A DNA stretch of 64,000 nt, taken from a bacterium (GTDB lineage: Bacteria; Krumholzibacteriota; Krumholzibacteriia; LZORAL124-64-63). Below the pieces are notes generated by a model. The model saw only the letters and a program-made list of their open reading frames with translations, searched no databases and was not told the origin of the DNA. Made by a program: the position numbers and the translations under genes. Numbering within the stretch: position 1 is the stretch's first letter; each line of letters starts with the position of its first letter. Positions 56,491-64,000 of the stretch are shown here, piece by piece. The stretch is from the NCBI GenBank assembly GCA_016703265.1, contig JADJCK010000006.1, forward strand, positions 62,001-126,000. Direction: 5' to 3'.

Positions 56491-57047
56491 ATGGAAGACG
56501 CCCTCAGCACCCGCCCGGCAGCCGCTGCCGGCCTGCCCCGGCCCGTGGAAGCCTGGAAGCCGGCCGCTTGCCCGCCTACGCCCTGCTGGACAACATCCGC
56601 AGCGCCTGGAACGTGGGTTCGATGTTCCGCACTGCCGACGCCGTCGGCCTGGCCGGGCTCTACCTGGGTGGCCTGACGGCCACGCCCCCGCGCCCGGACA
56701 TGGAGAAGACCGCCCTCGGCGCCACGCAGACGGTTCCCTGGGACTACTGGCCGGACCCCGCTGCCTGTGCGCGCAGCCTTCGCGCCGGCGGTGTGCCGCT
56801 GGTCGTGCTGGAACAGGCGCCGGGAGCCGTCGACTGGACCACGGCCGAGTTGCCGTTCCCCCATTGCTTCGTGGTCGGGCACGAAGTCCACGGCGTCTCG
56901 CCCGGATTGCTGGCGCTGGCCGACATGGTCGTGGAGATCCCGATGTTCGGGGCCAAGCACTCGTTGAACGTGGCCGTGAGCTTCGGGGTGCTTGCCTACG
57001 AAGCACGCCGTCAGTGGATGCAGAAGATGTCCGGAGGTGGCGCGTGA
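56491..57047 (+). CDS. TrmH-family (SPOUT) RNA 2'-O-methyltransferase, one frame break
   Basis: A SAM-dependent tRNA or rRNA ribose methyltransferase. SPOUT motifs are LDNIRSAWNVGSMFRTADA (motif 1), FVVGHEVHGVSP (motif 2) and IPMFGAKHSLNVAVSFGVL (motif 3, knot). The conserved part from about 56566 is in one frame, but the natural N-terminus (ATG 56491, MEDALSTRPAAAAG) is in another. Adding one base near 56565 gives VEAWKPARLPAYALLDNIR, a smooth join. The length would be about 186 residues. Its stop overlaps the DUF116 GTG start (GTGA), so it heads a three-gene coupled operon. Confidence 0.85.
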
Positions 57048-57664
57048 GCTTCGCCTCGCCATGGCAGCGCAGCGGATACGTGCGGTTGGTCGCGGCGGCC
57101 AGGCGGTTGCTGCGTCCGTTCGGGCGCGCCGAACACGCGCTGATCGCCTGGCTGGCGGACAACCAGAACCGACGCGTGGCGCGCCACCTGGCCGGCTCGC
57201 CGGCGCGGCGCATCCTGCTGATCATGCCGCGCTGCGTCAAGAAGACCGGCTGTCGCGCCGACGTGCAGCACGGACTCGGCGAATGCCTCGCGTGCATGGG
57301 CTGCCCGCTGGGTGACGTCGCGCAGATCTGCCACCGCCACGATGTGCAGGCGCTGGTCGCGTACCGCAGCCATATCGCCTTCGAGATGGCCCACACGATC
57401 AAGCCCGACGTGATCATCGCCTCGGCCTGCCACGATCGCATGGTGAAGGCCCTGCGCAGCGTGCCCGACGTACCCGCCCTGCTGACGCCGCTGGCCGGCA
57501 TGGAACGGATGTGCGTGAACGCCACCCTGGACCTGGCCTGGATCGAAAGGCAGGTGGCCGCCGTTGCGGCCGGCCGGCCCGCGCCGCTGGCGGGCGTTGC
57601 AGCCTCCGCGACGACGCCTTCGGCCACGGCCGCCACGCCCTTCCCCACGATCGAGTGCCCGTGA
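57044..57664 (+). CDS. DUF116 cysteine-rich protein
   Basis: A 206-residue protein of the DUF116 family. The Cys-rich core (MPRCVKKTGCRADVQHGLG, then ECLACMGCPLGDVAQIC) probably binds a metal or Fe-S cluster. AHTIKPDVIIASACHDRM follows with another conserved Cys. Members often lie next to lipid or lipoate-related genes; no activity is established. GGAGG is six bases before the GTG. It overlaps TrmH upstream and UbiA downstream, each by GTGA. The last 40 residues are low complexity (Ala/Thr/Pro). Confidence 0.85.
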   Translation: MSFASPWQRSGYVRLVAAARRLLRPFGRAEHALIAWLADNQNRRVARHLAGSPARRILLIMPRCVKKTGCRADVQHGLGECLACMGCPLGDVAQICHRHDVQALVAYRSHIAFEMAHTIKPDVIIASACHDRMVKALRSVPDVPALLTPLAGMERMCVNATLDLAWIERQVAAVAAGRPAPLAGVAASATTPSATAATPFPTIECP

Positions 57665-58584
57665 GCCTGTCCCGCGAACTGGCCGACGCCGCGCGCCTGA
57701 CCCGCCCCCGCCAGTGGCCCATCCTGAGCGCCCAGTTCGCGGTGGGCGTGGCGCTGGCCCTGCCCCCCTGGCCGGCGCTGGACGGCGCCGTACACAGCTT
57801 GGCCCCGCTGCCGCTGGCAGGCGCCTGGCTGGCCTGGGTCGTCCTGTTGAACGGCGGCACCCTGGCCTACAACAGCGCCTGGGATCGCGACACCGGCGCC
57901 GTGGCCTACCTGCGTTGCCCGCCGGTCCCGCCGCGCTGGCTGGCCGGTGCGAGCCTGGCGGCGATGCTGGCGGGCGTCCTGGTCGGCGGCCTTTTGGTCG
58001 GCCCCGCACTGGCGGGCGTGCTCGCCGCCTGCGTCGCGCTCTCGGTGGCCTATTCGCACCCCGGGCCGCGCTGGAAGGGCCGCCCCGGGCTCGACCTGCT
58101 GACGAACATGGTCGGTTACGGCGCCGGGACCACCGCCGCCGGACTCCTGGCCGGCCGCGCCGCACTGCCGGCCGGCGCACCGACGGCGGACACCGAGGCC
58201 CTGCTGTTCTGCCTGGCCTTCGCGCTCCTGTTCGGGTCGTTCTATCCCCTGACCCAGGTCTACCAGATCGAGGCCGATCGCGCGCGCGGCGACCGCACGC
58301 TGAGCGCCGCGCTCGGCGCGCAGCGTGTCCTGGCCCTGGCGATATTCCTCGGACTGGGCGCCCTGGCGGCGATGCAGGCGGCCCTGGCTGCCGGCGGACG
58401 CGGTCCGGCGCGCTGGCTGCCGGCCGTGGCGATGTTCCTCTGGCTTGCCCACCTCTGGCGCTGGCGCGCACAGGCCCCGGAGATGGACACGGCTGCGCAC
58501 GAACGGGCGATGTACCGCGCGCTGTTCCTCTGGGCGCTGGTCGATGGGATGCTGGTGGCGGCCTGGCTCCTGCCGCTGCGGTAA
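57661..58584 (+). CDS. UbiA-family prenyltransferase
   Basis: A 307-residue integral-membrane enzyme with about eight or nine helices. The two Asp-rich motifs that bind the isoprenyl diphosphate through magnesium are LAYNSAWDRDTGAV (NSxxDxD type) and VYQIEADRARGDRTL. It attaches a prenyl chain to an aromatic or other acceptor, for example in quinone, heme or archaeal-type lipid synthesis; the acceptor is unknown. It starts at GTG 57661, overlapping the DUF116 stop. Confidence 0.9.
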   Translation: MSLSRELADAARLTRPRQWPILSAQFAVGVALALPPWPALDGAVHSLAPLPLAGAWLAWVVLLNGGTLAYNSAWDRDTGAVAYLRCPPVPPRWLAGASLAAMLAGVLVGGLLVGPALAGVLAACVALSVAYSHPGPRWKGRPGLDLLTNMVGYGAGTTAAGLLAGRAALPAGAPTADTEALLFCLAFALLFGSFYPLTQVYQIEADRARGDRTLSAALGAQRVLALAIFLGLGALAAMQAALAAGGRGPARWLPAVAMFLWLAHLWRWRAQAPEMDTAAHERAMYRALFLWALVDGMLVAAWLLPLR

Positions 58585-58606
58585 CGACTGCGTAGGCGAA
58601 GGGCCG

Positions 58607-59788
58607 TCAGATCTGGCTGCGGCGACGGCGCGAGATCTCGCCCGAGAAGGCGGCGCCCTGCGAAGCGAACTCGGCCAGCACCTGGTCGACCAGCTGCACC
58701 TTGTCCTTCAGCGGCAGGAACGCCGACTTGAACCCGTTCATCACCAGTCCGAGCACCTCGTCCTCGCTAAGGTCGTAGTTCTCGACCGCGAGGCGGAACT
58801 CGTTGGTCACCGTGGTGCCGGACACCAGGCGGTTGTCCGTGTTCAGCGTGACCCGCAGGCCCTCTTCCATGAAGCGGCGGATGGGATGGCTCTGCAGGTC
58901 GGGGATGGCCTTGGTCTGCACGTTGCTTGCCAGGCAAAGCTCCACGGGAATGCGACGGTCATTCACCCAGGCCATCAGGTCGACATCCTCGATCAGGTGC
59001 GTGCCGTGCCCGATGCGGTGGGCCCGACAGTAGTGCAGCGCCTGATGGATCGAAGGCGCCCCGAAGGCCTCGCCCGCATGGATCGTGATGTTGATGTTGT
59101 TGTTGAGGACGTACAGGCAGGCCTCGATGTGGTCCTTGGCCGGATAGTCCTTCTCGGCGCCCGCGAGGTCGAAGCCGACCACGCCGCGCCCTTTCCAGCG
59201 CACGGCGAGTGCCGCCAGTTCAAGGCTCGAAGCCGCTGAAATGTGGCGGATGCCGCAGATGATCTGCCCGCAGACGATCCCGTACTGGCGCCGCGCAAGC
59301 TCCAGCCCTTCCTGCACCGCACCGACGATCTCGTCGTAGACCAGGCCCTCGTTGAGGTGCAGCAGCGGCGAATAGCGGACCTCCATGTAGCGCACGTTCT
59401 CGCGATGCGCATCCTCGGCCAGTTCATAGGCGACGCGCACCAGCGATTCACGGGTCTGCATCAGCTTCAGCGTGATGTCGAAGACGCGAAGGTATTCCAC
59501 CAGGCTCGGGCAATCCTCGGGAACCTGGCACACCGCGCGCACATCATCCAGCGTGTTGAACGCATAGCCCGTGTCCCGGTGCCTGGCCAGTTCCAGGATC
59601 GTGGAAGGCCGCAACGAGCCGTCCAGGTGGACGTGCAGGTCGGTCTTCGGCAGGGCATGCAGGAAGTCGAGGCTGGGCCGGGCTGCGGCAGAGCGGGCAG
59701 TCGCGGAGTGGTGCGGGACGCGGTGTTCGGAAGAAGGGCGAACCAAAGGAACCCCTTCCCGGCGGGCTCGGCCGCAGGCCGGCGCCAT
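58607..59788 (-). CDS. Adenosine deaminase
   Basis: Deaminates adenosine or deoxyadenosine to inosine. The metal-dependent-hydrolase motifs are KTDLHVHLDGSLRP (two zinc His), ITIHAGEAFGAP, RIGHGTHL, ELCLASNVQT and VTLNTDNRLVSGT. The last takes the place of the more common NTDDP and is seen in a distinct bacterial branch of the family. The homologous region starts near residue 40. The true start may be downstream of ATG 59788, for example a TTG near 59746 preceded by GGGAAGGGG. It is monocistronic and convergent with the UbiA gene. Confidence 0.92.
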   Translation of the reverse strand: MAPACGRARREGVPLVRPSSEHRVPHHSATARSAAARPSLDFLHALPKTDLHVHLDGSLRPSTILELARHRDTGYAFNTLDDVRAVCQVPEDCPSLVEYLRVFDITLKLMQTRESLVRVAYELAEDAHRENVRYMEVRYSPLLHLNEGLVYDEIVGAVQEGLELARRQYGIVCGQIICGIRHISAASSLELAALAVRWKGRGVVGFDLAGAEKDYPAKDHIEACLYVLNNNINITIHAGEAFGAPSIHQALHYCRAHRIGHGTHLIEDVDLMAWVNDRRIPVELCLASNVQTKAIPDLQSHPIRRFMEEGLRVTLNTDNRLVSGTTVTNEFRLAVENYDLSEDEVLGLVMNGFKSAFLPLKDKVQLVDQVLAEFASQGAAFSGEISRRRRSQI

Positions 59789-60059
59789 GGGAAAGCTGCG
59801 GGGTAAAAATTATCGATGCGGGCGAAGTCGGGTTCCCCAGCGTACAGAGGGCGACTCATTCCCCTGAGGCCTTCGAACCCACTTCGATTTCTCCACGCCG
59901 CGACCAGCCAAGCCCCGTCGTGGAAACCCGCATCGAAAAGCGGTCGGCGAGGTATCGGTCCCCGCGCCGGACGCCTAAGTATACCCACGGCGCGCGAACC
60001 AGCGCAAGCCTGTTCTCCACCCCCCGCAAGAATTCCGGGACCTCTTGCGGGAAAGGGGA

Positions 60060-60089
60060 TTGGACAAGGAATTGACCGAACTGTATATT
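60060..60089 (+). promoter_or_regulatory. Putative promoter of the second barrel-protein gene
   Basis: TTGGAC (60060-60065), 18 bases, TATATT (60084-60089), with a predicted start near 60096 and a short leader to the ATG at 60129. Confidence 0.55.
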
Positions 60090-60128
60090 CCCGGAACCAC
60101 CCCGGAAGCCCTTTGCAGGAGCCAATCC

Positions 60129-61244
60129 ATGAGGAGATTGCCGATGACGCGGGGAGCCCGTCCCAGGTTTTTCTGCGCCCTGTGGGCCACCATGCTGGTG
60201 GTCACGGCGCTGGCGGCAGGTGCCGCGACCGCCGCGACCACGGCTGCAGGCCGCTGGGCCGGCGAGATCGACACGCCTGACGGCAAGAAGGCCGAAATCT
60301 ACCTGGTCCTCGACCAGAAGGATGGCGCCTGGACCGGGTCGCTCGAGGACCCCCTGCAGGGCTCTGCAGCCGTCACCGGCCTGAAGGTGACCGCCACCAC
60401 GATCAGCTTCAAGTTCCAGCCGCAGGGCGCGCCCTTCGCGGCGAGCTTCAACGGTACGTACGTCGCCGGCGACGACCGTGTCTCGGGCACGTTCGCGCTG
60501 CAGGGCGCGAGCCGATTCGTGAAGTTCAAGCGCGTGGGCGCACCTGCCGGCGCCGCTCCCGCGGCGGTCGCCGGCGCCGCCGGCGCCGCACCCGCTGCGG
60601 CGGCGCCCGATACGTCGGCTGCCGCGGTGCGTACGAAGCACCCGTATCGCCTGGCGATCAGCGGCCGCATGGCCTGGTGGGCTTCGCTCCATTCGGTCAA
60701 GGACGAGCAGTACACCATCAACAACCTCACGGCTTCGGCCCCGGCCTTCGACGGCGCCGTGAAGTGGTTCGTGCTCGACGGCTTCAGCGTGTTCGTGCGC
60801 GGCGTTCGCGCCGGCCAGAACATGTCCGAGGATCCCGAGCGGCTGGCGGCCTATGCCGCCAACGGACTGACCTCCGACAGCTATCTCAGCCTGGACGGTT
60901 TCGAAGTGGGCGTTACGGGCTACCTCGGCGCGAAGCTGATGCCCCGCTCGAATTTCAACCCGTACCTGACCGGTGGCGCCGGCCGCTACCAGTGGACGAT
61001 GACCAGTGCCGGTCGCGGGACCGACCCGTTGACCATCGAGCTGCAGGCGCTCGAAGGCACGGACATGGGCGGCTGGTTCGGCATGGGCACGGAGTACGCG
61101 CTGGGCGAGAAGCTCGCGCTGGACTTCGAGTGGGCCTGGCGTTTCTTCCTCACGCGCGACACCAAGACCTGGCGCGACAGCGAGGATACGTGGGGCAATA
61201 CGCTCGCGTGGGCCATGTCGGCGGGCGTGACATACGGGTTCTGA
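60129..61244 (+). CDS. Exported protein with C-terminal outer-membrane barrel
   Basis: A 371-residue protein with a signal peptide (ALWATMLVVTALAAGAATAA). A beta-rich domain of about 90 residues follows (GRWAGEIDTPDGKKAEIYLV to RVSGTFALQGASRFVKF), then an Ala/Pro linker. A roughly 200-residue barrel has strands such as YRLAISGRMAWWASL and LAWAMSAGVTYGF, the latter ending in the terminal aromatic typical of BAM substrates. The first domain resembles beta-barrel lipocalin-like modules found in secreted proteins. ATGs at 60129 and 60144 each have a good ribosome-binding site. It is monocistronic. Confidence 0.75.
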   Translation: MRRLPMTRGARPRFFCALWATMLVVTALAAGAATAATTAAGRWAGEIDTPDGKKAEIYLVLDQKDGAWTGSLEDPLQGSAAVTGLKVTATTISFKFQPQGAPFAASFNGTYVAGDDRVSGTFALQGASRFVKFKRVGAPAGAAPAAVAGAAGAAPAAAAPDTSAAAVRTKHPYRLAISGRMAWWASLHSVKDEQYTINNLTASAPAFDGAVKWFVLDGFSVFVRGVRAGQNMSEDPERLAAYAANGLTSDSYLSLDGFEVGVTGYLGAKLMPRSNFNPYLTGGAGRYQWTMTSAGRGTDPLTIELQALEGTDMGGWFGMGTEYALGEKLALDFEWAWRFFLTRDTKTWRDSEDTWGNTLAWAMSAGVTYGF

Positions 61245-61275
61245 GCTTGTCCTGATGAACTGGAGCGAGAATCAC

Positions 61276-61307
61276 GAAGGGCGCCGTCCGGCCGGACGGC
61301 GCCCTTC
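61276..61307. terminator. Perfect 32-bp palindrome, bidirectional terminator
   Basis: GAAGGGCGCCGTCCGG and its exact complement, followed by CGCTTTTC on the plus strand, between the barrel gene and the convergent glcF. Confidence 0.85.
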
Positions 61308-61345
61308 CGCTTTTCGATACGGGGGCAACCCGGTGCGACGGGAGT

Positions 61346-62707
61346 TCATCCTCCTGCCGTCATCGCTCCCCGCACAGCGGCGTACCACAGGAGATCCCCC
61401 AGGGGCAGGATCGGAGGACCTGACTGCGGCAGCCCCGCCAGTCCGCGCGCGATCTGGCCCTGGCAGCCCGGATTCGCGGTGACGACCAGGTCGGCGCCGG
61501 TCGCCGCCAGGACGGCCGCCTTGCGCGCCCCCAGCGCGCCCGCCAGTTCGGGATGGCCCAGCGACCACAGGCCACCGCTGCCGCAACAGGCATCCGCTTC
61601 GTCCGGCTCGAGCAGAACCAGCCCGGGAATGGCGCGCAGCAGCCGACGCGGTTCCGCCACCAGGCCCTGACCGTGCCGGGCGTGGCAGGGGTCGTGCAGG
61701 GCGACCTTCAGCGGCACCTCGCCGAACGGCGGATGCGTCGCGCCGGCCAGCCAGGCGATAGCGTCAAGCTGGGGCGAGGGCAGGCGTTCGCCGTAGGCGC
61801 GGACAGCAACGCCGCAACCTGCCGCCTCGGTGATGATAGCCGCGGCGCCGGCCGCAGCGCCCCACGCGGCCAGGTTCTGTTCACGCAGTTCCGAGGCGCG
61901 TTCGGGGCGCCCGGCGTGCTCCGCCAGCGCGCCGCAGCACCCGGCACCGGCTGTCGTCACCAGTTCGGCCCCCGCCCAGGCCATGACGTCGCGCAGCCGA
62001 CGCGAGGAATCTGGTAGCAGACCTTCGTTGGCGCAGCCCGCGAACCAGAGCAGCCGTGTGCGCACCGACGGGTTGGCAGCAGGGTCGGCGGCAAGGCGGC
62101 GGCTCGGCACTGGCGACTTCGTCGGGGGCACACCCGCCAGGGCATCCAGGCGGCGCAGGAGATCGCGATCGGCCCGCGGGGCCCGGGGCCCCGCGTCGAC
62201 CAGGCGCGCCAGGGCTCGCCAGGGCCGGCCTGTGGCGGCCCGCGCCCGCCAGTCGGCGCCCAGGACCAGGCGCAGCCCGGCGCGGCCCAGGCGCGCGGAC
62301 AGGCCCAGAAACCGCAGGCGCGCCGGGGTGTCCAGGCGGCTGACCAGCGCAGCCGTCTTTTCCGGGGCGCGTCCGGGACCGGCCTCGCGCGCCGTGGCCA
62401 CCGCCGTGGCCAGCAATGCGGCCGGCACACCGCTCGGGCAGACGGCGGTGCAGGCCAGGCACCCGAGGCAGCTGTCCAGGGCCTCGTGCCAGCCGGAATC
62501 GGCGCCGGCGGCAGCCGGATCGGCCAGCACCTCTCCCCACAGCAGCAGGCGACCGCGAGGCGACATCGTCTCGTCACCGGTGGCCAGCCAGGTGGCGCAG
62601 ACCGGCAGGCACAGGCCGCACTGGATGCAGCGCCGGAGCAACGCATCGAGCTCTTCGCGCGCATCGCTCGGGATTACGGGTCCCGGGCCTTTGAGCGGCT
62701 CAGTCAT
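61346..62707 (-). CDS. glcF: Glycolate oxidase iron-sulfur subunit (GlcF-like)
   Basis: Electron-transfer subunit of a glycolate or lactate-type oxidase. The 453-residue protein has two N-terminal 4Fe-4S motifs, CIQCGLCLPVC and CLGCLACTAVCPSG. Two CCG-type repeats follow (LLWFAGCANEG ... AGCCGALAEHAG, and ALHDPCHARHGQG ... ACCGSGGLWSL). It starts at ATG 62707, overlapping the GlcD-GlcE-like gene by eight bases (ATGACTGA). Substrate assignment rests on that partner; D-lactate is an alternative. Confidence 0.9.
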   Translation of the reverse strand: MTEPLKGPGPVIPSDAREELDALLRRCIQCGLCLPVCATWLATGDETMSPRGRLLLWGEVLADPAAAGADSGWHEALDSCLGCLACTAVCPSGVPAALLATAVATAREAGPGRAPEKTAALVSRLDTPARLRFLGLSARLGRAGLRLVLGADWRARAATGRPWRALARLVDAGPRAPRADRDLLRRLDALAGVPPTKSPVPSRRLAADPAANPSVRTRLLWFAGCANEGLLPDSSRRLRDVMAWAGAELVTTAGAGCCGALAEHAGRPERASELREQNLAAWGAAAGAAAIITEAAGCGVAVRAYGERLPSPQLDAIAWLAGATHPPFGEVPLKVALHDPCHARHGQGLVAEPRRLLRAIPGLVLLEPDEADACCGSGGLWSLGHPELAGALGARKAAVLAATGADLVVTANPGCQGQIARGLAGLPQSGPPILPLGDLLWYAAVRGAMTAGG

Positions 62708-64000
62708 CGGCCCCCTCCAGCAGCCAATCGGGTCCACCCAGCGTCCCGTCGGGATCGAAACACCGCTTGAGGCGGCGCAGCAGCGCCGTCGGGACCTCTG
62801 CCGCCGGCTTCGGCAACGGCTGCGGCCTTCCATCGGCGATGATCACGTCGGCATGCCAGCCGCCCGGCGGCGCTGTCACCCCGGGGCACCAGGCCAGCCG
62901 CGGGTGCGCCTGCCAGACCAGCCGGATCGGGCCTGCCGGCAGCACGCCCGCCTGGCGCCCGGGCAGCGGCTGCAGTGCCGGTCCAATCGGGGCCGGCCAG
63001 CGCCCAATCCGGCGCCCCGGCCGAGCGCGCCAGCCCGGAAGCCTCGGCAAACGGTGCGCGCAGCGTCGCAACCGTGCGGCAGGCCAGCGCGGGCGACATG
63101 CCGTCGACGGACGCTTCCAGCGCGGCGTGCACACTCGCATCACCGGCGGCCAGCAGCACGGCCTGCCGCCAGCGACCGGTCAGGTCACGGGTGATGATCG
63201 CCTGGCTTCCGGCCAGGCCGTCGCCGCCGGCCGCCAGCGCCGCGAGCAGGGCGGCGACGGCTCCGGGCGCACCCTCCCGCTCCGGGTCGGCCTCAAGGCG
63301 CCAGGCCCAGGCCTCGACCGGTGCGGGCCTCAACTGCAGCGTCACCGCCTGCAGGCGCGCGAGCCGCCCGTCGGAACCGCAGAGCAACCGCGGCAGGTCG
63401 TAGCCCGCAACGTTCTTGAACACCGGTGCACCAACGTGGAACGGACGTCCGTCCCCCGTTGTCGCCCACGCTTCGAGCAGGAGGTCGCGAGCCGTCGCAC
63501 GGGCCAGCGCCAACGGGCCGACGAGCAGCCGGTCCGTGAGCTCCCCGAGCGTGACGGCGGATTCGAGTCCCGGTCCATCGCCGTTGCCGGCAAGCCCGAG
63601 GGGCAACCACAGGCCGCGGGCGAGCGCCGCGGCCTGCAGCGACGCCAGGGGCGTCGCCACCGGCGCGCTGACCGTGAGGTCGTCCCAGGCGAAACGGCAG
63701 TCTGCCGGCGCCGGTGGCAGCGACGCGAATGACGCAGCCGGGCCGGGCACGGGCAGCGCCTTTCCCGGATTGAGCAGGCCATCCTGATCGCAGGCCGCCT
63801 TGATGCCGTGCAACAGCGAGGCCGTGACGGCGTCGATCTGCCAGGGCAGCGCATGCCGCTTCTCGAGTCCCACACCGTGCTCGCCGGTCACGCTGCCGCG
63901 TCGGCGCAGGGCCGCGCGGATGATGGTGTCGGCGACCGCGTGGGCCCGCGCCGTCTCGCCTTCACGGCGTTCGTCGTAGTGCACGGCCGGATGCAGGTTG
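62700..64000 (-). CDS. GlcD-GlcE-like FAD oxidase fusion, frameshifted, N-terminus off the right edge
   Basis: The right-hand part (63700-64000) is the C-terminus of a GlcD-type FAD oxidase: HYDERREGE, TGEHGVGLEKRHAL and GLLNPGKALPVPG. It continues without a stop into a GlcE-like second FAD-binding domain: VSAPVATPLASLQAAALARG, HVGAPVFKNVAGYDL and RLARLQAVTLQLRP. One frame break near 62995 separates this from the natural end (CFDPDGTLGGPDWLLEGADD), which is typical of GlcE. So subunits that are usually separate are fused here. The gene is coupled to glcF. Confidence 0.85.

Overview
This is a GC-rich, gene-dense bacterial chromosome segment. No phage, plasmid, IS or CRISPR signature was seen. 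The gene mix suggests an uncultivated, Gram-negative-type lineage, possibly of the FCB group. The supporting features are outer-membrane barrels, a receiver-linked PEP/pyruvate-binding protein of a type I associate with Bacteroidetes-like genomes, a type II (archaeal-type) GAPDH, DUF116, a TrmB-like regulator, and bacterial-type BipA, SmpB, SSB and MurI. The lineage is inference; no rRNA gene is present.

Layout. 1-6.1 kb (minus): two PEP/pyruvate-binding proteins flank glutamate dehydrogenase. 6.2-10.6 kb (minus): a three-gene saccharopine lysine-degradation operon, converting lysine to saccharopine, aminoadipate semialdehyde and aminoadipate. 10.8-15.5 kb: DinB-like protein, PepSY helix protein, DUF4920 protein, esterase and BipA. 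15.7-17.9 kb: a TrmB-like and a TetR regulator. Four copies of a 22-bp dyad (ATTGTRGT-N6-ACCACAAT) lie between 12.8 and 17.4 kb, three of them inside genes and written in rare codons. 17.9-25.2 kb: lipid kinase, PilZ protein, GlgX, cysteine desulfurase, Rrf2 regulator and a barrel protein. 25.5-32.7 kb (minus): a signalling operon with a secreted protein, a TPR/sigma-54 activator, two histidine kinases and a response regulator, mostly with overlapping ends.

32.8-39.5 kb: aldo/keto reductase with M3 peptidase, a chemoreceptor remnant, an atypical hemerythrin, tRNA-Lys, nth, adk and ssb. 39.6-40.0 kb: three tRNAs (His, Arg, Pro). 40.2-45.5 kb (minus): a tight housekeeping operon smpB, amidase, GerMN, murI, rph, rdgB. 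45.6-52.3 kb: tRNA-Leu with a clear promoter and terminator, a CHAT-fold protein, an LpdD-like protein, a membrane PDZ/GAF/SpoIIE phosphatase and a TPR protein. 52.3-56.3 kb (minus): glycosyltransferase, HAD-IG 5'-nucleotidase and type II GAPDH. 56.5-58.6 kb: an overlapping TrmH, DUF116, UbiA operon. 58.6-64 kb: adenosine deaminase, a barrel protein, and glcF with a GlcD-GlcE fusion that runs off the right edge.

Quality caveat. At least nine single-base frame breaks and one in-frame TGA interrupt otherwise well-conserved proteins (near 300, 528, 611, 1158, 5416, 28482, 48121, 56565 and 62995; TGA at 32118-32120). Most lie in G/C runs and I read them mainly as sequence or assembly errors. Two long G runs at 36.2 kb beside a chemoreceptor fragment point the same way.
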